NCBI RefSeq assembly: GCF_000685355.1
Contig: NZ_JHET01000003.1
Coordinates: forward strand, 337,194 to 401,193
Direction: 5' to 3'
DNA length: 64,000 nucleotides
Origin: Microbacterium sp. CH12i
Lineage (GTDB): Bacteria > Actinomycetota > Actinomycetes > Actinomycetales > Microbacteriaceae
Shown here one piece after another: positions 46,900-59,611 of this stretch. Under the pieces are notes generated by a model. That model was not told where the DNA came from, searched no databases, and saw nothing but the letters and a program-made list of their open reading frames with translations. How positions within the stretch are numbered: the stretch's first letter is position 1; each line of letters starts with the position of its first letter. A program made the translations under genes and the position numbers.

Positions 46900-47490
46900 C
46901 TAGATCACCGCGTCGCGGGGATGCGCCCAGACGAGGGCGTCGAACGGCACCATTCGAAATGCCCGAACGGCAGCCGCACGTCTGGCGTCGCCCGCATCGT
47001 GCACAGCCAGATCGAGGTGGTCGGCCCCCGCCCTGTCCACCGTTCCATGCAGAATCTCGCCATCGCGCAGCGCAACGCGCAGTGCGAGGCGGCGGCGCGC
47101 GAGGTCGCGGAAGAGAAATCCTAGGGTCATCCGCTCACGCAGCGTATCCGGCAGAAGCGTCGCATAGTCGAGCGTTGCCAGAAGCGAGCCATGATCTGTC
47201 TCGAGGCTCGTCACCGCGGTCAGTGGGACGATCAGTGTGCCGTTGGCATCTGTGCTCTCGGTTGCGATCCAGTCGGCGCCAATGGCACGCAGTGTGACGG
47301 CACGACGTTCACCATCGGATAGCCGAAGTACGACGATACTGTCGCGCTGTTCCAGCACGCGTAGCCGCGTACGAAGACTGAGCTTCGCGATGCGCAGGCG
47401 CTCGGATTCGGCGTCGAGGACCGCCCTCTCAGCCTCCCATTCGGCGGCGAGCTGCCCCTCGAGGTCTTCGAATACGCGATCCCAATGCAC
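46900..47490 (-). CDS. Conserved hypothetical protein
   Basis: Protein of 196 aa with no signal or membrane helix. The N-terminal half is a predicted coiled coil (FEDLEGQLAAEWEAERAVLDAESERLRIAKLSLRTRL); the C-terminal half has beta-strands (DSIVVLRLSDGERRAVTLRAIGADWIATE) like a small barrel. GTG 47490 (VHWDRVFEDLEG) fits better than a longer frame containing TRTRGPPSPTLKP. It is convergent with the HTH gene; both TAG stops lie in a duplicated CTAGATCACCGC. Confidence 0.75.
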   Translation of the reverse strand: MHWDRVFEDLEGQLAAEWEAERAVLDAESERLRIAKLSLRTRLRVLEQRDSIVVLRLSDGERRAVTLRAIGADWIATESTDANGTLIVPLTAVTSLETDHGSLLATLDYATLLPDTLRERMTLGFLFRDLARRRLALRVALRDGEILHGTVDRAGADHLDLAVHDAGDARRAAAVRAFRMVPFDALVWAHPRDAVI

Positions 47491-47550
47491 GGGTTTGAGC
47501 GTAGGGGACGGCGGACCGCGTGTACGAGTTATCCACAATTTGCGTCTTTG

Positions 47551-47568
47551 GACCCCCGCGCGGGGGTC
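47551..47568. repeat. Perfect 18-bp palindrome
   Basis: GACCCCCGCGCGGGGGTC is fully self-complementary. It lies in the divergent region between the hypothetical gene and the Rv3235-like gene. It may be an operator or a cruciform-forming site. Confidence 0.5.
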
Positions 47569-47606
47569 GTCAGATGATCTACTGGCACGAATTCAGACTG
47601 AAAGTG

Positions 47607-47999
47607 ATGACGATGATGCTTCATGAGTACTTCGCACCGCAGCCAACGCCAGCGGTCGACCTGCCGGATCCCACACCGCTGCTCGGGAGCCTCACGCAGG
47701 GGGTCCTGGAGGTGTTTGCGGGAGTCCGCGAGCTTGATCAGCTCGCGCGCTGGTTCAGTGAGGAGGCGTATCGAAAGCTCGGTGCCCGTTCGAACCTCGC
47801 TGGGCGAGCGCGCAGTGCCAGGGGTGTTCCGCCGGTGCGTCCCGTCTTCGAGGTGCTCTCGATGAGACAGACTTCGCCCGCTGACGGTGTCGTCGAAGCC
47901 GTCGTGATCGTTGCCGGTCCAGGGCGCACGCGAGCCGTCGCCATCCGGCTGGAGGGTCTGGACCGGCGCTGGCGTGCCACGTCTTTCGCCGTGTTGTGA
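47607..47999 (+). CDS. Rv3235-family conserved protein
   Basis: Protein of about 130 aa. The core LARWFSEEAYRKLGARSNLAGRAR...PPVRPVFEVLSMRQTSPADGVVEAVVIV...RTRAVAIRLEGLDRRWRATSFAVL resembles the small protein encoded between secA and whiB1 in mycobacteria. No catalytic motif is visible. The start is one of several in-frame codons (GTG 47604, ATG 47607, 47613, 47616); the ribosome site is weak. Confidence 0.75.
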   Translation: MTMMLHEYFAPQPTPAVDLPDPTPLLGSLTQGVLEVFAGVRELDQLARWFSEEAYRKLGARSNLAGRARSARGVPPVRPVFEVLSMRQTSPADGVVEAVVIVAGPGRTRAVAIRLEGLDRRWRATSFAVL

Positions 48000-48052
48000 G
48001 CGGGGCGTGAGTGTGAGCGGGTCGTGGCAGGGGCGGCCAGTAGGCTTGTGAT

Positions 48053-49536
48053 GTGTCAACCCTCAGTGATCTTGTCCACGCCCAGGGGCGCCTGACCGAC
48101 AACGATGTCGAATGGCTCCATCGTCTCTCCGGCGACGGGCAGCTGCTCGCCGATCTTGCCTCGGCAGACATTGTGCTGTGGATCGGAACGACAGACGGCT
48201 CGTTCGTCGCGGTGGCGCATACGCGCCCGAGCGGTGCCGCGACGCTGTTTTATCGTGACATCGTCGGCGAGCGGGTTCGTCCGCAGTGGCGCACGCAGGT
48301 GCACGGTGCGTTCGATTCCGGTGAGATCGTCGATTCTTCGTCTCCAGACTGGTTCGAGGAGACCCCGACCAGAGTGCGTGCCGTACCTATCGTGCGTGAG
48401 CGTGGAAAGGACGGCAACCGGCCGCCTGTCATCGGTGTCGTCACTCGTCACACCAATCTCGGCGAGGCGCGCGCGCCGTCACGACAGCAGATTACATTCG
48501 ACGAATGCGCCGACGACCTGTTCCGGATGATCGCCTCCGGCGAGTTCCCAGATCTGACAGCTCCCACGTCGCCACGCCGCGGTGCTCCGCGTGCGTCCGA
48601 CGGACTCATTCGCATCGACGTGGATGGCATCAGCACTTTTGCCAGCCCGAACGCTCTCTCTGCCTTCAATCGGATGGGCTTCGATGACGAGCTAGAGGGG
48701 CAGTCACTTGCCGAAGTGACCACCGGCATCCTCCCATCAAGCCGTCAAATTGACGAGTCGCTTCCCGTTGTCGTCACTGGACGAGCGCCATGGCGCACTG
48801 ACATCGAGGCGCGCGGTGTGACCGTGTCGCTGCGCGCGATCCCGCTGAAGGATCACGGTACCCGCATCGGCGCGATCATCCTGTGCCGCGATGTGAGCGA
48901 GCTTCGCCATCAAGAGCAAGAGCTGATCACCAAGGATGCGACGATCCGTGAGATTCACCATCGGGTGAAGAACAATCTGCAGACAGTGGCCTCGCTGCTG
49001 CGCATCCAGGCTCGACGCACCCACTCAGACGAGGCTCGGGATGCTCTCACCCAGGCGATGCGACGTGTCGACGCGATCGCCGTTGTGCACGACACGCTGG
49101 CCCAGGGCTGACTCAGACCGTCGACTTCGATGAGGTCTTTCACCGCGTGCTCAAACTGGTCGCAGAAGTGGCATCGGCCCCCAATACTCGAGCCCGAACC
49201 CACTCGACGGGTCATTTCGGTGTGCTGCCGAGCGAGTATGCGACTCCGTTGGCACTCGCGCTCACCGAAGTCGTCACAAATGCTGTCGAGCACGGGCTCG
49301 CCGGCACTGACGGAACAGTCACGATCGATGCGGTGCGAACCGACGAGAAATTGCACGTCTCGGTCCGCGATACCGGCCACGGACTCAAGGACGGTCGAAT
49401 CGGTCAGGGCCTCGGCACTCAGATTATCCGTACGCTCATCCAGGGCGAACTGGGTGGTTCGATCGACTGGCAGGGTAGCGAGGGCAAGGGCACCGAGGTG
49501 ACCATTGACATCCCGATGCGCTGGCTTAAGAAGTGA
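48053..49536 (+). pseudogene. pdtaS: Sensor histidine kinase PdtaS-like, single-base frameshift
   Basis: GAF-like (about 10-150) and PAS (about 180-290) sensor domains precede a HisKA_2 helix with HHRVKNNLQTVASLLRIQAR, then HATPase_c (LTEVVTNAVEHGL, DTGHGL). The first frame stops at HDTLAQG (49111). The second continues LTQTVDFDEVFHRVLKLVAEV. One base is missing near 49107-49109 (CAGGGCTGACTC); repaired length is 494 aa, as in M. tuberculosis PdtaS, which phosphorylates the antitermination regulator PdtaR. Beside whiB1 as in mycobacteria. TAGGCT ends 6 bp before GTG 48053. Confidence 0.9.
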
Positions 49537-49570
49537 GAGAGGGCCCTCGTGGAGGGCCCTCTCTCACTTC
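49530..49570. terminator. Perfect 19-bp-stem hairpin between pdtaS and whiB1
   Basis: GAAGTGAGAGAGGGCCCTC (49530-49548) and its exact complement at 49552-49570 surround a 3-nt loop GTG. It includes the pdtaS stop codon and serves convergent genes. There is no T-run on the + side. Confidence 0.85.
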
Positions 49571-49586
49571 TGTGCGTAATCGATGC

Positions 49587-49835
49587 TTAGGAAGCGCGGC
49601 GCGCGCGAGCGGCGCGGCGCTTGAGTGCGCGGCGCTCGTCCTCAGAGAGACCGCCCCACACTCCAGAGTCCTGGCTGCTCTCCAGTGCGTACTGCAGGCA
49701 GACCTCAGTTACCGTGCACGTGGCGCAAACAGTTTTCGCCTTCTCGATCTGATCGACTGCTGGACCCGTGTTCCCCACTGGGAAGAACAGCTCAGGGTCG
49801 ACAGTCAGGCAGGCGGCTTTGTCGCGCCAGTCCAT
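49587..49835 (-). CDS. whiB1: WhiB-family regulator, WhiB1-like
   Basis: Protein of 82 aa, with [4Fe-4S] cysteines Cys9, Cys37, Cys40 and Cys46, the GVWGG turn (58-62) and a basic C-terminal tail RRALKRRAARARRAS for DNA binding. WhiB1 is an essential, nitric-oxide-sensitive partner of the housekeeping sigma factor in mycobacteria. GAGGAG sits 5 bp before ATG 49835. The 206-bp region up to the next gene includes a long leader for whiB1. Confidence 0.93.
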   Translation of the reverse strand: MDWRDKAACLTVDPELFFPVGNTGPAVDQIEKAKTVCATCTVTEVCLQYALESSQDSGVWGGLSEDERRALKRRAARARRAS

Positions 49836-49986
49836 GGGGCTCCTCGTGTGGATTCTTGTGAGCTATCGCAGTGCGATGGCTCGGTGACGGGCGACAGATC
49901 GGGTTGACGTCGCCCTTAGGTGATGCGAGCTAATGCCCGCCCCACGCCGCTGTGGGAGCACATGACTGTTAACATTGTGTTACAGC

Positions 49987-50014
49987 TTGGGCGTGAAATC
50001 AAGGATTTTATGCT
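49987..50014 (+). promoter_or_regulatory. Putative promoter of small membrane protein gene
   Basis: TTGGGC (49987-49992), a 16-bp spacer and TATGCT (50009-50014) lie in an unusually AT-rich stretch 27 bp upstream of the TTG start. Confidence 0.4.
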
Positions 50015-50041
50015 TACAAATCTGATTTCTCAGGAGAAACA

Positions 50042-50446
50042 TTGCGTTCACCCGGTCTTGCAGCATCTGCAGCCGCAGTTCTCGCGCTTGAGGGCGCAGG
50101 TCTGTTTATTCTCGCACTCATTGAGCTGTTCGGGCTCGGATCGGGGGATGCGGCGTCTCTTCCGACGGCAATTGCGTTGATTGTGCTGACGCTCATTGGT
50201 GCTGCAGCGCTGTTCGCATTCGCCGCTGGCACGCGCCGCGGGCACACCTGGGCGCGCTCGGGGGGCGTCGTGCTGCAAGTGCTTGCCGTTGCGCTCGCAC
50301 TTACATCTCTCACGGTTCAGCCAGTGGTGTGGCCTTTCGTCCTCGGTGTCGGGCTGCCCGGCCTTGTTGGGTTCATCCTGCTGATTGCCAGCTCGCGTCG
50401 CGAGAGCATCGAGAACGCACCGAACGCAGCTGACGAACCCAGCTGA
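50042..50446 (+). CDS. Small four-helix membrane protein, unknown function
   Basis: Protein of 134 aa with helices at about 4-30, 42-62, 76-93 and 96-118 and a polar tail. The TTG start has AGGAG five bases upstream. No family motif is recognised beyond the common actinobacterial four-helix integral membrane type. The stop codon lies within the first two copies of a 13-bp tandem repeat. Confidence 0.75.
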   Translation: MRSPGLAASAAAVLALEGAGLFILALIELFGLGSGDAASLPTAIALIVLTLIGAAALFAFAAGTRRGHTWARSGGVVLQVLAVALALTSLTVQPVVWPFVLGVGLPGLVGFILLIASSRRESIENAPNAADEPS

Positions 50447-50466
50447 CGAACCCAGCTGACGAATCC
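50428..50466 (+). repeat. 13-bp tandem repeat across a stop codon
   Basis: AGCTGACGAACCC occurs at 50428-50440 and 50441-50453, and AGCTGACGAATCC at 50454-50466. Because 13 is not a multiple of 3, changes in copy number would alter the C-terminus and stop of the membrane protein. Confidence 0.85.
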
Positions 50467-50501
50467 AGTGACATGCCCAGCTGAGAAGTGCTGCTCGTGC
50501 G

Positions 50502-50975
50502 TCAGCCGACGCCGAGAGTCTTGCGCAACCGGGCAACGTGACCGGTTGCTTTGACGTTGTAAAGCGCGTGCGTGATTATGCCGCTCTCATCGAGCACGAA
50601 GGTCGAGCGGATGACACCCTCAACGACCTTGCCGTAGTTCATCTTCTCGCCCCAGACGCCATACGCGGTGTGCACCGCGTGGTCGGGGTCACTGAGCAAC
50701 GTGAAGGTGAGACCGTCGCGTTCGCGGAACTGGGCGAGCCGTGCCGGTTCGTCACGCGAGATCCCGATGACCCGGTACCCGGCACCCTGCAGTGAGGAGA
50801 TGCTGTCGCGGAAATCGCAGGCTTGCGTGGTGCAGCCGGGGGTCATCGCCGCAGGGTAGAAGTACAGGATCGTCTTCTGGCCGTGCAGGTCAGCAAGGCT
50901 CACCTGAGTGCCATCTTGATCACGCAGAGTGAAGTCGGGGGCAGTCGTTCCGGGGTCTAGGCGCAAGTTCGTCAC
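50502..50975 (-). CDS. bcp: Thioredoxin-dependent peroxiredoxin, Bcp/PrxQ type
   Basis: Cytosolic thiol peroxidase (157 aa). The peroxidatic cysteine is in TPGCTTQACDFRD (Cys48), with resolving Cys53 five residues on, typical of the alpha-2 Bcp/PrxQ class. Thr45 and the conserved Arg in GVIRSTFVLDE complete the site. Probably reduced by thioredoxin. It is separated by 9 bp from rsgA. Confidence 0.95.
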   Translation of the reverse strand: MTNLRLDPGTTAPDFTLRDQDGTQVSLADLHGQKTILYFYPAAMTPGCTTQACDFRDSISSLQGAGYRVIGISRDEPARLAQFRERDGLTFTLLSDPDHAVHTAYGVWGEKMNYGKVVEGVIRSTFVLDESGIITHALYNVKATGHVARLRKTLGVG

Positions 50976-50984
50976 GCAGCCAGC

Positions 50985-52067
50985 CTATCGACTGGACGAT
51001 GATCCCGGATTGGCGTCGGCTTTGTCTGCGAACGTCTGCAACAACCGCTGCAGAGAGTCGAGGCGGGCGAGCTCGGCATCGTTCAGTTCGCCGGCCTGGG
51101 ACGCTTCGATCAGCGCGCAGTCCGGTGCATCCAGCAGATGCGTGCAGCCACGCGGGCACCTCTCTGCGATCGCCGCGAGTTCGGTGAACGAGGCGAGGAT
51201 GTTCGCAGGATCGACATGTCCGAGACCGAACGAGCGCACACCGGGGGTGTCGATCACCCAGCCCGTGCCGTCCGGGCTCACATAGCGCAACGACACTGTC
51301 GAGGATGACGTGTGGCGGCCCCGTCCGGTGACGAGGTTGACATGACCCGTTGCGCGCATTGCGGACGGCACAAGGGCGTTCACGAGTGTGGACTTGCCGA
51401 CGCCAGAGTGCCCGACGAACACTGTCGAGTGTCCGATGAGCGCGGCGCCGATCTCGTCGAGGGGCATTTCCTGCTGCGCACTGGTGAAAACCCGCAAATC
51501 AAGGCCGTCAAAGTGTGAGAGAAAAGCCGTGGGGTCTGCGATGTCAGTCTTTGTAACGACCAGGAGCGGGCGGACGCCGGCATCCAGCGCCGCAACGAGA
51601 TAGCGATCAACCAGCCGGGCGCGCGGTTCAGGATCAGCCGCGGCGACGACAATCAGCATCTGATCGGCATTCGCCACGATCACGCGCTCCACCTCGTCGG
51701 TGTCATCGGCACTGCGGCGCAGCAGCGAGGTGCGCTCGACGACGCCGATGATACGGGCGAGCGTGCCATCGTCACCTGTGGTGTCGCCGACGACACGCGC
51801 CTGATCGCCGGTGACGATCGGGAACCGGCGCAATTCTCTGGCACGCGTGGTGGTGATCGTGCGTTCCTCAGTAGTGCCCTCGTCGAGCATCACGCTGTAG
51901 CGGCCGCGGTCGACGCCCAGCACCCGCCCGATCTGCGCGTCATCATGCGCGGGGCGACGCTTTGTTCGAGGCCGGTTGCCCTTCGGGTTGGGGCGTACCC
52001 GGATGCTGCTCTCATCGAAGTCCTCGAAGTCGCCATCGAGGTCATCGTCAGGATCGAGCCAGCTCAC
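50985..52067 (-). CDS. rsgA: Ribosome small-subunit-dependent GTPase RsgA
   Basis: Circularly permuted GTPase (360 aa) for 30S maturation. An OB fold comes first, then G4 (VVTKTDIAD), G1 (GHSGVGKSTLVN) and the zinc-binding tail CPRGCTHLLDAPDC. The N-terminus is acidic (DPDDDLDGDFEDFDE), then basic. GTG 52067 overlaps the aroA stop (GTGA), giving a coupled aroA-rsgA pair. Confidence 0.95.
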   Translation of the reverse strand: MSWLDPDDDLDGDFEDFDESSIRVRPNPKGNRPRTKRRPAHDDAQIGRVLGVDRGRYSVMLDEGTTEERTITTTRARELRRFPIVTGDQARVVGDTTGDDGTLARIIGVVERTSLLRRSADDTDEVERVIVANADQMLIVVAAADPEPRARLVDRYLVAALDAGVRPLLVVTKTDIADPTAFLSHFDGLDLRVFTSAQQEMPLDEIGAALIGHSTVFVGHSGVGKSTLVNALVPSAMRATGHVNLVTGRGRHTSSSTVSLRYVSPDGTGWVIDTPGVRSFGLGHVDPANILASFTELAAIAERCPRGCTHLLDAPDCALIEASQAGELNDAELARLDSLQRLLQTFADKADANPGSSSSR

Positions 52068-53389
52068 GCGGAGGTGCCCCCCAGCATGCGCTCCCACAGC
52101 ACCGTGAACTCGGGCAGAGTCTTTGCCGTTGTGCCGATGTCGTCAATCTCGACTCCGGGCACGCGAGTGCCGATGAGTGCGCCCGTTGTGGCGATGCGGT
52201 GGTCGTGGTGCGCAGCCCAGCGACCGCCATGCAGAGCACGCGGGATGATCCGCAGGCCATCAGGCAACTCCTCGATTTCGCCGCCGAGTGCAGTGAGGTT
52301 GTCGATGAGAGCGGCGATCCGATCCGTTTCGTGCATGCGGATGTGTCCGATGCCGCGGATTGTTGTCGGGCTATTGGCGAACGCAGCGAGTCCGACGATC
52401 GTGGGGGAGAGTTCACTGGCCGCTGAGAGGTCTAGATCAACACCGCGGATGGCGTCACCCGCGCGCACGGTCATGGTGCCGCTGTGGCGGCTGACGTGAG
52501 CGCCCATCGTCTGCAGAATGTCGGGCAGTAGCGAGCCAGGCTGGGTGGAGTGCAGTGGCCAGCCCGTGATCGAAACCTCGCCGCCGGTCACCATCGCCGC
52601 AGCGAGGAACGGGGCAGCGTTAGAGAGGTCGGGCTCGATCGCGACTTCTTTCGCCCGCGGAACGCCAGCCTCGACGAGCCATTCGCCGACGGCCGGGCGT
52701 TCGATGCGGATGCCGCGACGGCTGAGTGACTCGATCGTCATGTCGATGTGAGGCAGGCTCGGCAGGTGGTCTCCGATGTGGACCAGGTGCAGCCCGACGT
52801 CGAAGCGCGGAGCTGCCAGCAGAAGCCCTGAGACGAACTGGCTGGACGCTGAAGCATCGATCTCGATGCGACCACCGCGAATACGGCCGTGGCCGCGGAT
52901 CGTGAACGGAAGCGACCAGGTGCCCTCATCGTCGATGTCGACGCCAAGGTCGCGCATCGCAGTGATGATCGCGCCCATGGGGCGATGCAGCGCCGTCTCA
53001 TGGGCGGTGATGTGGACATCCTGCGCGGCAAGGCCCGCAAGCGGTGCGATGAAGCGCATGACAGTACCGGCTTGGCCGCAGTCGACGGTGCCGCCACCGC
53101 GGAGGGGAGCGGGCGTCACGATGAGGTCAGGACCGAACTGTCCATCGCCAGGAACCTCTTCGATTCCGACGCCAAGAACGCGCAACGCGTCGACCATCCG
53201 ACGGGAGTCATCCGAGTGCAACGGGGCGAGCAGACGGCCGGGGCCGTCTGCTATCGCTGCAATAATCAGCTCCCGGTTGGTCAACGACTTCGACCCCGGA
53301 ATGGTCAGCGTCGAGTGCACAGCGCCGGTCGCCGCGGGCGCAACGTAGGCGCCCCGGGCGGGGGAAGGGGAATACCGAGTGTCGCTCAT
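52064..53389 (-). CDS. aroA: 3-phosphoshikimate 1-carboxyvinyltransferase (EPSP synthase)
   Basis: Sixth shikimate-pathway enzyme (441 aa), condensing shikimate-3-P with PEP. The N-terminal substrate motif is [21 protein letters not shown]-like [10 protein letters not shown] follows, and the C-terminal [15 protein letters not shown] carries catalytic residues. ATG 53389 is taken; the frame continues upstream into the sigH promoter region and is rejected. Confidence 0.96.
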   Translation of the reverse strand: MSDTRYSPSPARGAYVAPAATGAVHSTLTIPGSKSLTNRELIIAAIADGPGRLLAPLHSDDSRRMVDALRVLGVGIEEVPGDGQFGPDLIVTPAPLRGGGTVDCGQAGTVMRFIAPLAGLAAQDVHITAHETALHRPMGAIITAMRDLGVDIDDEGTWSLPFTIRGHGRIRGGRIEIDASASSQFVSGLLLAAPRFDVGLHLVHIGDHLPSLPHIDMTIESLSRRGIRIERPAVGEWLVEAGVPRAKEVAIEPDLSNAAPFLAAAMVTGGEVSITGWPLHSTQPGSLLPDILQTMGAHVSRHSGTMTVRAGDAIRGVDLDLSAASELSPTIVGLAAFANSPTTIRGIGHIRMHETDRIAALIDNLTALGGEIEELPDGLRIIPRALHGGRWAAHHDHRIATTGALIGTRVPGVEIDDIGTTAKTLPEFTVLWERMLGGTSA

Positions 53390-53394
53390 CGGTT
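53369..53394 (+). promoter_or_regulatory. SigH-type promoter upstream of sigH (autoregulation)
   Basis: GGAAT (53369-53373), an 18-bp spacer and GTT (53392-53394) fit the GGAAY-N16-20-GTT pattern recognised by SigH/SigR-type sigma factors. It is 45 bp upstream of sigH, overlapping the aroA start codon. Confidence 0.6.
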
Positions 53395-53438
53395 TCCACC
53401 TTAGTGAACGTCGGCGAAAGCGCCGAGAAGGAGTCGTG

Positions 53439-54101
53439 ATGGTTGCAATACTGCAAAGCGAGCATGAAGTGCTCTCCGGCTTAGACTGGCCGGTGATGGA
53501 TGACATGGCACCCGCTGATACGGTCGGCGACGCTCGGCGTGAGTTCGAGGAACAGGCGATCCCCTTCATGGATCAGCTTTACGCTGCGGCGATGCGGATG
53601 ACGCGCAACCCCGCAGACGCGGCAGACCTCGTGCAGGAAACCTTCGTCAAGGCTTTTGGGTCGTGGGCGTCGTTCACGCAGGGCACCAACCTGAAGGCGT
53701 GGCTCTACCGCATCCTCACGAACACCTACATCAACATCTATCGCAAGAAGCAGCGCGAACCGTTCCAAGGCACCCTCGATGAACTCGAGGACTGGCAGAT
53801 GGGCGGAGCGGAGTCGACGACAGCAACGCACAGTCGCTCGGCTGAAGCAGAAGCGATCGATCGGATGCCCGCGTCCGCTGTGAAGGACGCGCTCCAGGAA
53901 GTCCCAGAAGACTTCCGACTCGCGGTGTACTTGGCTGACGTGGAGGGATTCGCGTACCAGGAGATCGCCGACATCATGAAGACCCCCATCGGCACAGTGA
54001 TGAGCCGCCTGCATCGTGGCAGGCGGATGTTACGAGAGCTGTTGGCAGATTATGCCGCTGAGCGAGGAATCGCCACGGCCGCTACAAGGAGCAAGAAATG
54101 A
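53439..54101 (+). CDS. sigH: ECF sigma factor, SigH/SigR type
   Basis: RNA polymerase sigma-70 of group 4 (220 aa). Region 2 has [21 protein letters not shown] and [12 protein letters not shown]; region 4 has [45 protein letters not shown]. It controls the thiol-oxidative and heat stress response in actinobacteria. It is coupled to its zinc anti-sigma by an ATGA overlap. ATG 53439 has GAAGGAG upstream; an N-terminal extension of about 50 residues precedes region 2. Confidence 0.93.
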   Translation: MVAILQSEHEVLSGLDWPVMDDMAPADTVGDARREFEEQAIPFMDQLYAAAMRMTRNPADAADLVQETFVKAFGSWASFTQGTNLKAWLYRILTNTYINIYRKKQREPFQGTLDELEDWQMGGAESTTATHSRSAEAEAIDRMPASAVKDALQEVPEDFRLAVYLADVEGFAYQEIADIMKTPIGTVMSRLHRGRRMLRELLADYAAERGIATAATRSKK

Positions 54102-54343
54102 GCGATTGCGGCTGCAGCAAGGCCCGTCAAGACCTGGAGGAATACCTCCGCAACGAGGTGTGCAAGACCGAGCACTCTGAGATTCGCGAGCACATCGAGA
54201 ACTGCCCGTCGTGCCAGGGCGAGGCGCTTGTCGCCACGACTCTGACCGAGGTTGTCTCGCGAGCGTGCAAGGAGACTGCCCCGGAAGAGTTGCGCGATCA
54301 GGTGCTCGCGAAGCTGCGTGCGGCGCAGACCGCCGCGCACTGA
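54098..54343 (+). CDS. rshA: Zinc anti-sigma factor, RsrA/RshA type (mycothiol system)
   Basis: Protein of 81 aa with His32, Cys36 and Cys39 (HIENCPSC, the H-x3-C-x2-C ZAS motif) plus Cys22 as the expected fourth ligand; Cys4 and Cys6 are extra. Oxidation forms a disulfide, releases zinc and frees SigH. ATGA overlap with sigH ensures stoichiometric synthesis. Confidence 0.95.
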   Translation: MSDCGCSKARQDLEEYLRNEVCKTEHSEIREHIENCPSCQGEALVATTLTEVVSRACKETAPEELRDQVLAKLRAAQTAAH

Positions 54344-54389
54344 CGCACGAGACTGACGCCACGTCGGAGCCTGCCTTTAGGCTGGAGAG

Positions 54390-55682
54390 ATGACCGACGC
54401 ACGCACTGTCCCCGTCGACCCCACATCCGTCGAGCGACTGGCGGGTCAGAATCTGACCTACCGGATGATTGACACCGCATCGGATGCTGATTCCGAAGCG
54501 TTCTTCCGCGCGGACATGCGCGGCTTCCTTGATCCGGATCCGACTGCGGAGGTCGTCACCGCGACGACAGACGCGCTTAAGGACCGACGTAACATTGGTG
54601 TGTTCGAGGCTGGGGTCGCCGTCGGCACATTGCCCGTCGCCACGGTGAACTCCTGGATCACACCGCTCACCGTTCCCGGCGGCGAAGTCGACATGTGGGC
54701 GATCAGCTCGGTGACTGTTTCAGGCACCCATCGACGTCGTGGGATCGCCCGCGCTCTGCTCGAGGGTGAACTGCGCGCCGCGGCATCCGCTGGTGTCGCG
54801 ATTGCCGGACTTACTGTCTCTGAGGCCACGATCTACGGTCGCTACGGTTTCGCCTCGGCGGTCCCAGTGGCGAAGATCACCGTCGACACCCGTCGAGCGG
54901 GATGGGCTGCACCCGCGCCCGCAGGGCGAGTGGAGTACATCGACAAGGAGACACTCAAGGAGCACCTGTCGACCCTGCATGAGGTGGCACGCACGCAGCG
55001 TTCCGGGCAGATCGCTGGCTGGGACATGCGGTGGGATCGCGTCGCAGGGCTCACTCCTGATCATCCGGCCCCCGCCGCAGTGCGCGGAATCCGTTACCTG
55101 GATGAGCACGGTGCTGTACGCGGGGTGATGGCCTACAAACTCAGCGAGATCCCGGATGCCTTCCGCTTCGAGATGTCGATCTTCCACATCTCAGCAGTGA
55201 CTCCTGACGCGCTCACGGCGCTCTGGGGTTTCGCGCTCCAACATGACCTGGTCGACAAGATCAGCGTCGATCTTCGCCCTATTGACGACCCGCTGCCCTG
55301 GCTCGTGAACGACCGGCGAGGCGTTGAGGTCACGGTGCATGACCACGGGTGGCTGCGCATCCTTGATGTGCCAGCGGCATTGTCTGCGCGCACATACCGT
55401 GCGCCGCTCGATCTGGTGCTGCGTGTGGGCGACGCACAGGGCTTCGCAGCGGGCGCATGGCGGCTCACGGTCACTGATGGGCGTGCGACGATTACTCCGG
55501 TCGCCGAGGACACCGTAGACATCACGCTCGACGTCTCCACTCTGTCGGCGTTGTACGCCGGGGGAGTGAGTGCGGTGCAGTTGCGTGCGTGCGGCCGGTT
55601 GGATGCCACGGCAGAAGCCGCGGCATCCCTCGACGATGCCTTCCGAGCGGTAGAGGCCCCGCTGCTCGGAATCTGGTACTAG
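54390..55682 (+). CDS. GNAT acetyltransferase of the Eis family
   Basis: Protein of 430 aa with an N-terminal GNAT domain carrying the acetyl-CoA loop VSGTHRRRGIARALLEGEL (about 109-127), a second GNAT-like domain and a C-terminal sterol-carrier-protein-like fold ending GIWY, a free C-terminal carboxylate typical of Eis. In mycobacteria Eis acetylates aminoglycosides and other amines; substrate here is unknown. TAGGCT (54378-54383) ends 6 bp before the ATG. Follows rshA but with its own promoter. Confidence 0.9.
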   Translation: MTDARTVPVDPTSVERLAGQNLTYRMIDTASDADSEAFFRADMRGFLDPDPTAEVVTATTDALKDRRNIGVFEAGVAVGTLPVATVNSWITPLTVPGGEVDMWAISSVTVSGTHRRRGIARALLEGELRAAASAGVAIAGLTVSEATIYGRYGFASAVPVAKITVDTRRAGWAAPAPAGRVEYIDKETLKEHLSTLHEVARTQRSGQIAGWDMRWDRVAGLTPDHPAPAAVRGIRYLDEHGAVRGVMAYKLSEIPDAFRFEMSIFHISAVTPDALTALWGFALQHDLVDKISVDLRPIDDPLPWLVNDRRGVEVTVHDHGWLRILDVPAALSARTYRAPLDLVLRVGDAQGFAAGAWRLTVTDGRATITPVAEDTVDITLDVSTLSALYAGGVSAVQLRACGRLDATAEAAASLDDAFRAVEAPLLGIWY

Positions 55683-55688
55683 AACGAA

Positions 55689-55720
55689 TCGGGTATTAGA
55701 GCGATGTCTCTGGTACCCGA
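55689..55720. terminator. Bidirectional hairpin between eis-like gene and kgd
   Basis: TCGGGTATTAGAG (55689-55701) pairs with CTCTGGTACCCGA (55708-55720), 13 pairs including two G-T, around loop CGATGT. Confidence 0.65.
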
Positions 55721-55748
55721 ACGAATGTGTCGCGCGGTGCGGTGAAGA

Positions 55749-59451
<3,703 letters not shown>

Positions 59452-59611
59452 GCGCTATCGCCCTCTTTCATCGCTGAAGCTGTTCTGTATTTCACGCGAT
59501 TTCGGGAGGCCCCCTGGTTCGCGCATCCTGTCTTCTAGCCTAACGTGTTCCCGCCGGTGAATAGGCGCGTGCGACCACCCGATTCACGTCGAGGAAAGCT
59601 ACCGTGGAGGT

